This document shows positions 8,972 to 17,899 of a stretch of DNA of 64,000 bases, piece by piece (positions within the stretch are counted from its first letter, which is position 1; the number at the start of each line of letters is the position of its first letter). The DNA is from Chitinophaga sp. LS1. GTDB taxonomy: Bacteria; Bacteroidota; Bacteroidia; Chitinophagales; Chitinophagaceae. Position numbers and translations under genes: made by a program. The notes under the pieces are model-generated. The model was not told the origin of the DNA. It was given only the letters and a program-made list of their open reading frames with translations, and made no database searches. Where the stretch lies: contig NZ_CP128362.1 of NCBI RefSeq assembly GCF_034274695.1, forward strand, positions 2,666,001-2,730,000, written 5' to 3'.

Positions 8972-11089
8972 TTAATCAGCAAATCCAGGTCCGTCATCAT
9001 TTGTCGTATTGCGTTGTAAAGCTTCTATATCCATACATGCATTGCGGCAGGCATCTTTCATAGCACGCATCACGTCATTGTCCTGTGGAACAAATGGTTT
9101 AGCCATGATGGCTTGCAGCAGTTCCGGAACGGGTGTCCAGCTACAGTTTGCCTGTAGATAATTGATGTATGGCAGCATGCCGGCAGGGGTTTGTTGTTTT
9201 TCGAGCTGCTGCCTGAATTCGGTTTCAGTGGGTTGTAATACTTCGTGCAGTAAAATCTGGTTAACGTATCTGCCTCTCTTTTCCAATAATTGCCACAGTC
9301 CTTCTCGCAGTTCAGCGAATGCAGGATTCGTTTTCAGTGCCAGGAGGTAGTGATTGAACTTTGATTCATTACCGAGGTCAATGGTCAATACCTGAGTGAG
9401 TGCATACCTGCTCAGGTTATCATCCATGTCTTTGTGTATGGCGAGGAAGCGGAGTATTTCAATATCAGATACGCCTTCCTGGTACAGGCTACTGCTGTTA
9501 CCTGGTGTAAGGGCTGCCCAAAGTATACGGTTGGCCATTTCCGGGTTTTCATCATAATACATCCAGATGTGTGGGAAGATGCCGGAGAAGTTATGCTCCA
9601 CATCTGCTTTGTGCAACCATTGCTCCCAGTTGATGTTGGCGCTGCCTGCCTGTGAAATGGCATTTTCCAGTACCTGTGTGCAGATATCCTTCATTGTTTG
9701 ATCCTGCTCATGATCTGCCAGTTGGCCGAAAACCTTCACGGTAGCAGGGCTGAGTTGCGGGATCATACTGATCTTCTTCGCCAGCAGGCGACGCAGCTCC
9801 CGGTTCAGTTGCGTGTATAACAAAACAGGAGCGGCAGCTTCTACGACTTCGATATTCGCTTTGGTCAGTGGAATAAGCAGGATGCCTTTGATCCCTGCCT
9901 CTTTGATAGCAGGAGATGGAGCCTTCAATGCTTTGCAGTAAAAGTTGTTCAGGCTATCATCGTTAGGCGTAAAGCTTGTGATGGCCTGCAGAATAGCAGT
10001 GCGGCATTCTTCTTTTTGTTCCTGTTCATAAGCCTGTACAAAGCGTTCGAAGAGTGCGGGGCATTGTGCGATCAGTTTACCAAGAATATTGTAAATGGCC
10101 ACTGCCAGATCAGCCCGTATGTTTTGTGCAGACATCGCCAGCAGTGCATTAACGAGCGTTTCATTTTTAGCTGTGTAAGGAGCTAAGAGATATAACAGTT
10201 GTAGGTTTTGAGCGGTAGCGAGTTGTGCACACAGGTATTCAATGATAGCAGGTGTGAGTTGCAGGCTGTATTCAAATACCCTTAAGGCAGCCTGCTTTAC
10301 ACTTTGATCAGGATCTTGTGTATAGGCATGCAGGATAGCATCTGTCAGTTCAGTACTTTCTATACCATGAACGGCCAGTAATTGTATACACCAGATACGG
10401 ATAAAGGGATTGGTATCTGTTTTTAGTAGTGCTAATAATGCTGCTACAGGTACGAAGGAGCGGTCAAAGCAGAAACGAAGTACCATTTCCCTGATGGCAA
10501 TGGGTTCATCAGGTGTTAATAGCGATGCGATTGTGGCGATGTCCAGTGTATCCTGCAACAGGAGTCTGTTTACAATCACCAGTTTATCTGTTTCCGCTGC
10601 CTGATGCATGATCTCTTTATAGAACGTGATGTCTTCGGGACTGGCGTCTACAGGTATTAATAACCAGGAGAGAATGATGCGGCAGGTGTCTGCATTCTCC
10701 TGTTGTTTGTAAAATTCAATCAGGTGTTGTCTGGCTGTTTGATCCTTGATGGACAATCGACCTAATATAGGCAGTATCAGGTCGCGTGACTCATCCTGTG
10801 CCAGTGAGGCGATCATAATATCGATCAGCGCTGTGGTATTATTTAGTTGGCGAAGGCCGGTAGCTGCCAGTTGACGGATCATGTCTGCTTTCAGGGTGGT
10901 ATCCGTTTCGGTGGCAATGAGCGACAACCATTTCTCAGCAATGGCGGGGTCATGGAGATACCGGGTGGCGCCGGACAATAGTGAATATTTTGTATCAGTA
11001 TCAGAGAGGGGCACCATATCCAGCATCATTAAGGTTTGGGAGGTATGTGCCGTCCGTCTTTCCCTGATCTCATCAGTGATCTTACTCAT
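8972..11089 (-). CDS. Large HEAT/ARM-type helical repeat protein (705 aa), second of three
   Basis: All-alpha repeat protein in the middle of the operon. It begins MSKITDEIRERR and continues with helix pairs such as ALLKTDTNPFIRIWCIQLLA and AYTQDPDQSVKQAALRVFEY that match HEAT repeat spacing and hydrophobic pattern. No catalytic motif, no signal peptide. Its ATG (11087-11089) overlaps the stop of the upstream 472-residue gene by 8 bp, which implies translational coupling and probably fixed stoichiometry. The C-terminus (ALQRNTTNDDGPGFAD) is acidic and disordered-looking. The function is unknown. The three proteins resemble each other in organisation, suggesting ancient duplication or a joint complex. 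Confidence 0.75.
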   Translation of the reverse strand: MSKITDEIRERRTAHTSQTLMMLDMVPLSDTDTKYSLLSGATRYLHDPAIAEKWLSLIATETDTTLKADMIRQLAATGLRQLNNTTALIDIMIASLAQDESRDLILPILGRLSIKDQTARQHLIEFYKQQENADTCRIILSWLLIPVDASPEDITFYKEIMHQAAETDKLVIVNRLLLQDTLDIATIASLLTPDEPIAIREMVLRFCFDRSFVPVAALLALLKTDTNPFIRIWCIQLLAVHGIESTELTDAILHAYTQDPDQSVKQAALRVFEYSLQLTPAIIEYLCAQLATAQNLQLLYLLAPYTAKNETLVNALLAMSAQNIRADLAVAIYNILGKLIAQCPALFERFVQAYEQEQKEECRTAILQAITSFTPNDDSLNNFYCKALKAPSPAIKEAGIKGILLIPLTKANIEVVEAAAPVLLYTQLNRELRRLLAKKISMIPQLSPATVKVFGQLADHEQDQTMKDICTQVLENAISQAGSANINWEQWLHKADVEHNFSGIFPHIWMYYDENPEMANRILWAALTPGNSSSLYQEGVSDIEILRFLAIHKDMDDNLSRYALTQVLTIDLGNESKFNHYLLALKTNPAFAELREGLWQLLEKRGRYVNQILLHEVLQPTETEFRQQLEKQQTPAGMLPYINYLQANCSWTPVPELLQAIMAKPFVPQDNDVMRAMKDACRNACMDIEALQRNTTNDDGPGFAD

Positions 11090-12500
11090 ATTTTAATACG
11101 TTGGGTTTAATACCGGAAAGGGCGTCAGCGAGTGATTGTTGCTGAGGAGCGTCCAGATCCAGTTTAACAATAGCGTCCAGGGCTTTTTGCCTGGAGAGTG
11201 TATCAATTAGTTCATTGCGTACTACTGCCAGCAGTACATCGAATTGATGGGTAATGCCGGGGCGCAGGTAGCCATCGAGGCACAGGCGCAGGAGTTCTCT
11301 GTCAGTATCGTAGCGCAGAACATCTTCGAGTGCAGGGATCACCTGTGGATAGATCCCGGCAACATTGGCCAGCAGGCCGGCACAGGTCAGCCTGAATGGA
11401 GAACCAGGTTCTGTGAGTTCTGTGGCAAATACATCGACCAGTTGTGGATGACGTGCTACAGAGAGGGCTTTCACCTGGTTGAACAATACTTCGCGTATGC
11501 TATCGTCTCTTTCGCGGGAGAAGAGGAGTAAAAGCGGATCGAGGATCTGTTCAGTTTTCAGGCGGTTGGTAACGAGCGAAAGTACCTTTCTTCTATGTTC
11601 GGCTACCGGGAGGTCTTTGATGCTTTCCAGCATAATATTGCTGATGTGCACATCTCTGCCCATGTAAGGGGCCAGCATATCGGTGACGGCAGCAAATTCT
11701 CCATCGTCGTATACAGAAGGATTGGCAGCGAAGGCGTTGGCCACGGCCAGTCTGATTTCCGGAATGCGCATGGAAGGTTTGATGAGTTCCAGCAGGTCGT
11801 AGCGGATGCCATTAGTACCCGTTTGAGACAGTGCTGTTGCTAAAGTAATGAGCTGTGCATCGCTCATTTGTTTATTATCAGCGAGGCGGCGCATGACGCG
11901 TATGCGGATGTCCGGATCGTTTTTGATATCGAAGTAAGGTTGTGCAGCAGCAAAGAGTTTATCGCCCCAGCGGGTGCATTTCTCAGCCAGCGTGAGTGCT
12001 TGAGATTGCAGCAGGGTAGGAGAGTTACGATGTTTTTCCAGGGCGGCAACGGCCATATCTTCAGTGATGAGTGGGAGGTTGGCCAGGGTATCCTGGATGG
12101 CGACCATTTCGGGTTCACTGAGATGAGGGGTGGCAGAGAGTTCGATGAAGAAGTCTACCAGTTGCTGGTCCTGGTGAATACTGTCCTGTAGTCTGAATAA
12201 GATGGCAACGCGGGTATCTCTTTCCTTTTCCTGTCTGAAGAACTGAAGGAGGGCATCAAAGAGGACACGTGGCTCCGGGAAGCGGGAGGTGTTCAACGAA
12301 GAAAGGAAGAACATAACTTCATCCCGCAATCTTTTGTCTTTGACATCAGGTAATACCTGTAGCAGGGCGGTGATGACTTCTGGTTCGTGCAGGTGGCTTT
12401 TGGCCAGCTGTAGAATCTGTGCTTTGATCACTGTTTCTGCGTAAAGGCTACCCAGTACCTGTCTGATCAGTCCCGGCAGGGATTGTTGGGTTTTGTCCAT
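11082..12500 (-). CDS. HEAT/ARM-type helical repeat protein (472 aa), first of three
   Basis: All-alpha protein of consecutive helix pairs (for example LMLF-type helices, NDPDIRIRVMRRLADN, RERDDSIREVLFNQVKAL) consistent with HEAT repeats. The ATG at 12498-12500 (MDKTQQSLP) is preferred. A longer frame to 12599 would add 33 residues unlike the rest and would run into the coding region of the small Sm-like gene. The gene lies 40 bp downstream of that small gene and overlaps the next repeat protein by 8 bp. No signal peptide or membrane anchor is seen, so a cytoplasmic location is expected. No catalytic residues were recognised. Confidence 0.75.
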   Translation of the reverse strand: MDKTQQSLPGLIRQVLGSLYAETVIKAQILQLAKSHLHEPEVITALLQVLPDVKDKRLRDEVMFFLSSLNTSRFPEPRVLFDALLQFFRQEKERDTRVAILFRLQDSIHQDQQLVDFFIELSATPHLSEPEMVAIQDTLANLPLITEDMAVAALEKHRNSPTLLQSQALTLAEKCTRWGDKLFAAAQPYFDIKNDPDIRIRVMRRLADNKQMSDAQLITLATALSQTGTNGIRYDLLELIKPSMRIPEIRLAVANAFAANPSVYDDGEFAAVTDMLAPYMGRDVHISNIMLESIKDLPVAEHRRKVLSLVTNRLKTEQILDPLLLLFSRERDDSIREVLFNQVKALSVARHPQLVDVFATELTEPGSPFRLTCAGLLANVAGIYPQVIPALEDVLRYDTDRELLRLCLDGYLRPGITHQFDVLLAVVRNELIDTLSRQKALDAIVKLDLDAPQQQSLADALSGIKPNVLKYE

Positions 12501-12540
12501 ACTATTTTCAATTAAAGATATGCTGGTATAAAAGGGGGGC

Positions 12541-12693
12541 TTACAATGTGATGATCGCCTCGATCTTGTCCAAAGCGACAACGCATCTTTTACCATCATG
12601 GGTTCTTAGCTCTACGGCTTCCGGATACAGGTTGCTCACAATACCTTGTAGTGTGGCGTGGGTGATATAGATACTGATTTGTTGCTGTTCCAT
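12541..12693 (-). CDS. Small Sm/LSm-like beta protein (50 aa), leader gene of the HEAT operon
   Basis: The ATG at 12691-12693 gives MEQQQISIYITHATLQGIV and then a compact beta pattern: LQGIV, AVELRTHDGK, VVALDKIEAI. The arrangement L-x-G-x-V ... V-x-L-x-x-x-DG-x-x-x-x-V-x-L-x-x-I-x-x-I resembles the Sm1/Sm2 signature of LSm and Hfq-like small beta barrels. The similarity is read by eye only. A longer frame starting at 12828 is rejected because it begins upstream of the expected transcription start of the promoter at 12798-12828. Co-transcription with three HEAT proteins suggests an RNA- or protein-binding complex. An alternative is an unrelated SH3-like barrel. Confidence 0.6.
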   Translation of the reverse strand: MEQQQISIYITHATLQGIVSNLYPEAVELRTHDGKRCVVALDKIEAIITL

Positions 12694-12797
12694 ACGGCTG
12701 CTTTCAAGTAAGGATATGAATATGGGTGATGGCATGGATGATCCGTTTAAATGAATAATGAGGTAACGGTAAAATTGCATACGAACATAAACAGGGC

Positions 12798-12828
12798 CAA
12801 AAGTAAGGAAGTTTGATTTTAATAACAA
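12798..12828 (-). promoter_or_regulatory. Bacteroidota-type promoter of the Sm-like/HEAT operon
   Basis: On the minus strand TTG (12828-12826), exactly 20 bp, then TACTTTTG (12805-12798), a perfect match to TTG-N20-TAnnTTTG. It predicts a leader of roughly 100 nt before the ATG at 12693 and argues against the upstream alternative start. Confidence 0.6.
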
Positions 12829-12895
12829 CCTTGGCAGTGGGGCGAGGGGGAACTTTCACATTTTTTTAAAAAGCAGACCCTGTAGTCTGCGGGCT

Positions 12896-13432
12896 TTATC
12901 CAGCCATTAGGATTTTATCAAATCTCAACTTGCCGGCCTTGATTTTGAATACGTAGAAGATTGCGTATTCGCCACCATCGTATTCAGGATCAGATTTTTT
13001 GTTATAGCCACTGAGTTGCAGTGTTACAGTTTGTTCATTCTTATCGTAGGTAGCTTCCATGCTATAGTATTCTTCCTGATCATCTGTAAATTCGGCTGTT
13101 TTGGACGTGCCTTTTTCGTATAGATCTTTTGTTTTTATTTTCAGGAAGGCGGTAATAAATTGTTTATCGAAGATTTTGTCGAAGTATAGGTCGAACGATT
13201 TCTCAGTGACAGGGGCTTCTTTTTCTGCGAGGTTAGGTACACCGACAATATACCAGAATTCAGCATTGTTGTAAGGAAAGTTAAAGAAGGTTTTAGTTGT
13301 TTCTTTATCTCTCTGATAGATAGCGTCTCTAAGGGTACGGACCTGGTCAATCCAGGTAGTAGTGGTGTCGGTGGACGCGATGGCAGTGTGGGCACACAAG
13401 AGCAGGCAAATGTATAGTAGGGTTCTTTTCAT
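12896..13432 (-). CDS. Secreted protein of unknown function (178 aa)
   Basis: The N-terminus is a clear Sec signal peptide (MKRTLLYICLLLCAHTAIAS, cleavage likely after IAS), with no lipobox Cys, so the mature protein is probably periplasmic. The mature part mixes helix (IDQVRTLRDAIYQRDK) with a beta-rich second half (TVTLQLSGYN, AIFYVFKIKAGKLRFDKIL) that resembles the small NTF2-like or lipocalin-like secreted proteins common in Bacteroidota. I recognise no catalytic residue and no family. It is a single gene, divergent from the 92-residue gene and followed by about 200 bp without another gene before the HEAT operon. Confidence 0.65.
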   Translation of the reverse strand: MKRTLLYICLLLCAHTAIASTDTTTTWIDQVRTLRDAIYQRDKETTKTFFNFPYNNAEFWYIVGVPNLAEKEAPVTEKSFDLYFDKIFDKQFITAFLKIKTKDLYEKGTSKTAEFTDDQEEYYSMEATYDKNEQTVTLQLSGYNKKSDPEYDGGEYAIFYVFKIKAGKLRFDKILMAG

Positions 13433-13450
13433 GAGGTAAATTTAAAATTT

Positions 13451-13458
13451 TATATTTG
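13451..13458 (+). promoter_or_regulatory. -7 element candidate for the 92-aa gene
   Basis: TATATTTG matches TAnnTTTG. The expected -33 position 20 bp upstream reads TTTC rather than TTTG. The start codon at 13489 would have a leader of about 25 nt. Confidence 0.35.
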
Positions 13459-13488
13459 AATAACTTTTACCCCGCAACTTAATTTGTT

Positions 13489-13767
13489 ATGATTCCACTG
13501 CATCTACAATCTACATACAGTATGTTGACATGTGCTTTTAAACATCCTTTGGAGCAACATACATACGAAGGCGTGATACGGTTTTTGTATTATGACATGT
13601 CTGACGGATGTCTGGCGCAGGTATTGTCTTTGATGGTAGATAAAGAGATAGCTATGATCAAGAATGATATAGCCCGATATTATAATGCAGACGAAAGTCA
13701 TTATCTTGATGTGAAAGAGCAACTCATCAGCTGTGGGTATGATGATTGGTTAAATGAAGATGATTAA
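13489..13767 (+). CDS. Hypothetical protein (92 aa)
   Basis: Small acidic soluble protein, no signal peptide, mainly helical (MVDKEIAMIKNDIARYYNAD, YLDVKEQLISCGYDDWLNE). I do not recognise the family. Its size, acidity and isolated position are compatible with an immunity or regulatory protein, but nothing in the sequence shows this. A good -7 element lies about 30 bp upstream, and a possible terminator with alternative pairing follows at 13775-13877, so it probably forms its own transcript. Confidence 0.5.
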   Translation: MIPLHLQSTYSMLTCAFKHPLEQHTYEGVIRFLYYDMSDGCLAQVLSLMVDKEIAMIKNDIARYYNADESHYLDVKEQLISCGYDDWLNEDD

Positions 13768-13774
13768 TACCTTA

Positions 13775-13877
13775 CTACAATATTTGTTGCACCTGCCAAT
13801 TGGATTTGTGTGGCTCATTTTCTTATTAGAGAATGTGATGATCACCTGTGGGGTATTGTAGATAGGCAGGTGTTTTT
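13775..13877 (+). other. Interleaved inverted repeats ending in a T-run (possible alternative-pairing terminator)
   Basis: Two pairs of complementary 8-mers are interleaved: CTACAATA (13775-13782) with TATTGTAG (13854-13861), and CACCTGCC (13790-13797) with GGCAGGTG (13865-13872). T5 follows. A second local CACCTG (13843-13848) can also pair with CAGGTG. Only one pairing fits a simple hairpin at a time, unless a pseudoknot forms. At minimum it is a terminator candidate for the 92-residue gene. Confidence 0.35.
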
Positions 13878-14002
13878 ATAAGGGAGGGTATACGGCGAAG
13901 GAGTGGGGGATTTGGGAGTAGAGCCATTGCCTTCAGGTGTGCGGGATTTGCCGGTGATTCAGCAGCACCTTGAATTTTACTGGAGGGGAACTTTTTTCAG
14001 CA

Positions 14003-14350
14003 TTAAAGAGATCGCAGAAGCTTCCGTCTGTGAAAAATGATCTTCACAAAAGAGACGAGTTCGCTGATAGCAGTGATCCCCAATGCATATTTGAAAGTAG
14101 ACGGATCTACGCCTAAGATGAATACAATCAGGATAACCACGGGTAAGATCATCATACCATATCCTTTCCATCCAATCCACTTTTGGGTAAGAGATACCAG
14201 CACCCCCCAGATCAGGCTGAAAAAGCCGGCGGCTGCCAGTAAGCCCAGCATGACGAAGCTACCTTTTTCAGGAGCGAAGAAATTATAGAACAAGATGCTC
14301 CATAACATGACAAGGAGGATATATAGCAGGATGTATGGTACGCGTTTCAT
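14003..14350 (-). CDS. Small four-helix membrane protein (115 aa)
   Basis: Integral inner-membrane protein with about four transmembrane segments (residues about 5-24, 32-52, 64-84, 88-106) and a basic C-terminus (FHRRKLLRSL). It starts with ATG at 14348-14350. The family is not recognised and no functional residues are evident. An overlapping frame on the same strand (13977-14180) is shorter, less regular and rejected. The gene stands alone between the AsmA-like gene and the 92-residue gene. Confidence 0.6.
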   Translation of the reverse strand: MKRVPYILLYILLVMLWSILFYNFFAPEKGSFVMLGLLAAAGFFSLIWGVLVSLTQKWIGWKGYGMMILPVVILIVFILGVDPSTFKYALGITAISELVSFVKIIFHRRKLLRSL

Positions 14351-14508
14351 AGCGACAAAAATATGAGAAAATCTTAATTAATCCGCTTGTTGAGGCAGGA
14401 GTTGATGTTGTTGCAGGAGAAGTTTTTTTCGGGGAAGTTGTTTATGAGGTGATTAATTCGGAACTCATAAAAATTCAGCCTACAGCGATTAGCAGAGGGT
14501 TACCTGAG

Positions 14509-14550
14509 AATAATAAAAGGGAACATCGTCAGATGTTCCCTTTTATTATT
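14509..14550 (-). terminator. Terminator overlapping the 3' end of the AsmA-like gene
   Basis: A 19-bp perfect inverted repeat (arms 14509-14527 and 14532-14550, loop GTCA) has A/T-rich outer ends. Its right arm contains the stop codon of the leftward AsmA-like gene. Confidence 0.75.
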
Positions 14551-17500
14551 CCTGGTCTTCATCATCTTCTGTTTCTTCCAGTTTATCCTTATCGCTCCCT
14601 CTCTTCAGCTTCACCTTCGGGTTACTTTGTGTTCCCGTTACATTGAACGGGATGCCCAATATCCCTAATGGCGGCAATCCCAGTCTGCCTTTCAGGTTTA
14701 ATTTCCCATCAAAACTCACTTGACCTTCAAATCTGGGGCGGAAACCAGCCACACGCATTTTGGTCTTCTCAATCGTAATGATATTATTATTGATTTTGGA
14801 TTTGATATTGATTTTTGACAAATCCGGGTCTCGTACGTCATCCTTGCCGGTGGCGCTACTTACTGCATTGAATAACCGGAATCCCTTCATTTTTACTTGC
14901 TTCACAGACAGCACGCCTTCTCCTTTCAGAGAAGGATAGACTGGCTGCATATTGTCATCCAGTCTTCCGCTTAGGTGGTATTCAAGTCCTACGATACCAC
15001 TGGCGCTACCTGCGGAGGTGGCCATATCATGGAATAATTTGATTTCATTGTAGGCGCGCTTTATATCAAATTCAGCAGCGGAGATATGGTAATCGAAAGT
15101 GGCTTTCCGGGTATTGATACTGGTATACTTTGCATCCATCTCCACTGGCGCTCCGATTATAGTAAAGCCGGTTTTGTTCAGCTGGAGGTAGTTGCTGTCA
15201 ATTACCAGCTGGCCATGGAAATCGTTGATATTAATACCGTTAAAATATATCCTTGCAGCATTGGCATTCAGGGTAAGCGACAGGTTGGCGGGCACCATGA
15301 CCACGCCGGAAGCGGAAGAAGTGCTGGAGGTTGTAGTAGTGTTAGCTGTAGGGTTGGTGGCTGTTGAATGACCTCCATATACCATCAGTTCATCCACTAA
15401 TATATAATCGCTTTTAAAATTAAACTGCCCATGCAAAACCTGATCTTTTTGCGTAGCATACCCGATCACATTGGTCAAATAGCCATCCAGGCGGATGGTG
15501 GATTTACCATAACGGGCATTGAACTGATCGAACCACATCTTATCCTGGTCAAAACGGAACACGCCGTTAGCAATATAAAATGGGAGTGGGAATAGTTCAG
15601 AGGTAAGGGTGATATCTTTTACAACCAGGCTTCCTTTGTTGTATAACCTGTTGTAGCGTCCTGCCATAGCATCGCTTTGTGTACCGCGTAATGACAGGTT
15701 GGTTTTGATCAGACCTGTCACATCATATCCTTGCTTTGCAAACACTTTGTATATCTTACCAAGGTCAATATTCCCATTGGAGGTGATATTATAACGCAGG
15801 TTATCAAAGTTGTTCAGATCCGCTTTCAACACAAATGGTTGTCCCTCAAATTCAAATGATATCGGTTTGACATTTACATTTAGTGATTTGAAAGTACCTG
15901 TAGTGTTGGTAATAGTGGCATCAATATTTATTTTTTCCAAAGGATTGGGGTAGTACTTTGTATGCACAACGCCATTGTTCATAGTGAGAGTGGCGGTGGT
16001 GACAGGGAACAATCTTTTTACCGGTACGTAACTGCCTTTTGTGACAATGTTTATATGCAGGTCTCCGGCCATAGATAAGCTATCCAATGGGTAGAACTGC
16101 TTCACGTCGTCCAGATGAAGTATTCCTTCCAGGCTGGCATCCACGAGTGGACTGCTGGCATTGCTGACCTGGAAATAGCCTTTGATATAGTTACTCAGCA
16201 CATTTGCATTGATGTTTTTAACGGCAAGCATAGCATGTGCATAGTTGCTGTCGGGGCAGGAAGCCTGGATGTCAAAATTGATATTGTCAACAGCCTTTGG
16301 TAAAGAAGCGAATTTGAAATACCCATTATGGAAGGAAGACTGGAAGCTAAATGCCGGGATGCTGCTGATGACGGTATCGGCTTGTTTCCGCAGTCCTCTG
16401 TATACAACGGACTTTGCATATTTTCCATCAGCCAGCAGGTGGGCCTGTAGTCTGCCTTTCATGGCAAATGAGTCCAGTCCTACGGCTTTACTCCATTTTT
16501 CCAGGTCTATATCTGTATTCAGTTTAACATGAACTTCCGGCGTTTTGATACCTTTCAGTTTCATGATCGCGCTAAAGTAATCCTTGTCAATATTGAAGAA
16601 AATAGAGTCGATATTCACAATCAGGCTATCGGTATTCAGCTGTCGTAATTGTGACTGGAAGTTGAGGAACAGGTTTTTTACAGGGGCGGGTGCTTTTGCA
16701 TTGGAGATGGTACCATTTCTGATCTGCATATTAAATGTGAGATCAGGCATGGTGTTGGTTGCTGCAATGTATTGACCAGTCAGGGTGGCATTTACATCCG
16801 CGGTTCCCGCTACATGTGTATGTTCCAGCCAGGTGGTGTATTCATGTGGCAGGGCACTGAAAATGGCGCTCAGGCTGGATTCTTTTGAATTGAGTTTGAA
16901 ATCCATGGCATATCCATTCTTTAAAAATCCGAATTTCCCATTTAATTGTACAGGGAGTTCATTGATTTTCAGGTCATTCTTTTCAAAGATCAGATCCAGT
17001 GAATTGGTATTGATTTTTGTAATCAGCTCTCCATCCAGCTTTTTATTCTGGATATAAGGTGTATTGCCATAGCTCAGATCGAAAGAGGAGGCACGAAGGC
17101 GGGAATACAGATCAAACTGGGCTTTGCTGAGATCTCCTTTACCCAGGTAATCAACATTCTGGGCCTTTACATAAAGCGGGAGTGACTGGTCGTTGTAAAT
17201 GATATTGCACTGTTCCAGCTGAATGCGTGCTATTTTCAGAGAGGCGCTACCGCTATCTGTTTTAGTGCTGTTAGTAGATGGTGCTGATTGGTAGACGTTA
17301 TAGTTTGGATGGCCGGCAGCATCTACCAGCACGTGAATATTTCCTTTTGTGAGGTAAATTTCATCGATGCTGATGGCGTTTGAGAAAATGCTGGCGAGGT
17401 TTACACCCAGGGCTACTTCATCAGCGGCGATCAGTGTATCTTTTTGGAAAGGCGCGGCGCCTTTCAGATTGAAATCATAGAGGGTTAATGTGAGGGAAGG

Positions 17501-17704
17501 GAAGTGATTGAAAAAGGAAAGTCTTGCCTTTGAGAAGTTGAGATCCCCAGTAATACTGTTATTGGTCCATGTCTTGATCTTGTTGGAGACAGTCGATGGA
17601 AAGAGGACGGGGAGGAGGAATAGCAGTAATAAAAGTGATACAATAGAAATGCCGGCAATCTTCAGTGTTCGTAGTGCTGTTCTTTTGATTTGGACGTAGC
17701 TCAT
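14546..17704 (-). CDS. AsmA-like family protein (1052 aa)
   Basis: One N-terminal membrane anchor (about residues 13-35, ISIVSLLLLLFLLPVLFP) is followed by a very long periplasmic beta-rich region. The AsmA-type N-terminal segment (SITGDLNFSKARLSFFNHFPSLTLTL, then ADEVALGVNLASIF) and the AsmA C-terminal region near residues 880-1030 (GIVGLEYHLSGRL, LKGRLGLPPLGILG) are recognisable. AsmA/TamB-like proteins are thought to form lipid-conducting grooves between inner and outer membrane, and a role in outer-membrane lipid homeostasis is inferred here. The C-terminus is charged (KRGSDKDKLEETEDDEDQE). The gene is monocistronic, and its leader contains a strong GC hairpin just before the start codon. 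Confidence 0.85.
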   Translation of the reverse strand: MSYVQIKRTALRTLKIAGISIVSLLLLLFLLPVLFPSTVSNKIKTWTNNSITGDLNFSKARLSFFNHFPSLTLTLYDFNLKGAAPFQKDTLIAADEVALGVNLASIFSNAISIDEIYLTKGNIHVLVDAAGHPNYNVYQSAPSTNSTKTDSGSASLKIARIQLEQCNIIYNDQSLPLYVKAQNVDYLGKGDLSKAQFDLYSRLRASSFDLSYGNTPYIQNKKLDGELITKINTNSLDLIFEKNDLKINELPVQLNGKFGFLKNGYAMDFKLNSKESSLSAIFSALPHEYTTWLEHTHVAGTADVNATLTGQYIAATNTMPDLTFNMQIRNGTISNAKAPAPVKNLFLNFQSQLRQLNTDSLIVNIDSIFFNIDKDYFSAIMKLKGIKTPEVHVKLNTDIDLEKWSKAVGLDSFAMKGRLQAHLLADGKYAKSVVYRGLRKQADTVISSIPAFSFQSSFHNGYFKFASLPKAVDNINFDIQASCPDSNYAHAMLAVKNINANVLSNYIKGYFQVSNASSPLVDASLEGILHLDDVKQFYPLDSLSMAGDLHINIVTKGSYVPVKRLFPVTTATLTMNNGVVHTKYYPNPLEKINIDATITNTTGTFKSLNVNVKPISFEFEGQPFVLKADLNNFDNLRYNITSNGNIDLGKIYKVFAKQGYDVTGLIKTNLSLRGTQSDAMAGRYNRLYNKGSLVVKDITLTSELFPLPFYIANGVFRFDQDKMWFDQFNARYGKSTIRLDGYLTNVIGYATQKDQVLHGQFNFKSDYILVDELMVYGGHSTATNPTANTTTTSSTSSASGVVMVPANLSLTLNANAARIYFNGININDFHGQLVIDSNYLQLNKTGFTIIGAPVEMDAKYTSINTRKATFDYHISAAEFDIKRAYNEIKLFHDMATSAGSASGIVGLEYHLSGRLDDNMQPVYPSLKGEGVLSVKQVKMKGFRLFNAVSSATGKDDVRDPDLSKINIKSKINNNIITIEKTKMRVAGFRPRFEGQVSFDGKLNLKGRLGLPPLGILGIPFNVTGTQSNPKVKLKRGSDKDKLEETEDDEDQE

Positions 17705-17710
17705 AAAAGC

Positions 17711-17736
17711 CCCCGGGTATTTTTTTAAACCCGGGG
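17711..17736 (-). promoter_or_regulatory. GC-rich hairpin in the AsmA-like 5' leader
   Basis: Arms CCCCGGGT (17711-17718) and ACCCGGGG (17729-17736) form a perfect 8-bp stem. The stem ends about 6 bp before the start codon of the leftward gene and covers its only G-rich (ribosome-binding-like) stretch. A near-consensus -7 element on the minus strand (TACCTTTA, 17744-17737) sits next to it, so the hairpin would form the very 5' end of the mRNA. Confidence 0.45.
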
Positions 17737-17899
17737 TAAAGGTAAGTGGTTTTTCATGAGCTCGATTAGAATGGGTTAAAAGTGAGGAAGTTATAATGAT
17801 TATTTTAAATGTGTTTGGTTGAGTATTGATGTATTGGTGGAATTAATTATTCATTTGATCGACAGAGAGAATGTGTTGTGTAAATAAATTGGGGGAAAC

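Noticed and set aside
12541..12828. 95-residue version of the Sm-like gene
   Set aside because: The extra N-terminus would begin at the -33 element of the promoter, outside the predicted transcript; the 50-residue version is compact and complete.
13977..14180. 67-codon leftward frame overlapping the four-helix membrane protein
   Set aside because: Cys/Arg-rich composition and full overlap with a better membrane-protein frame.
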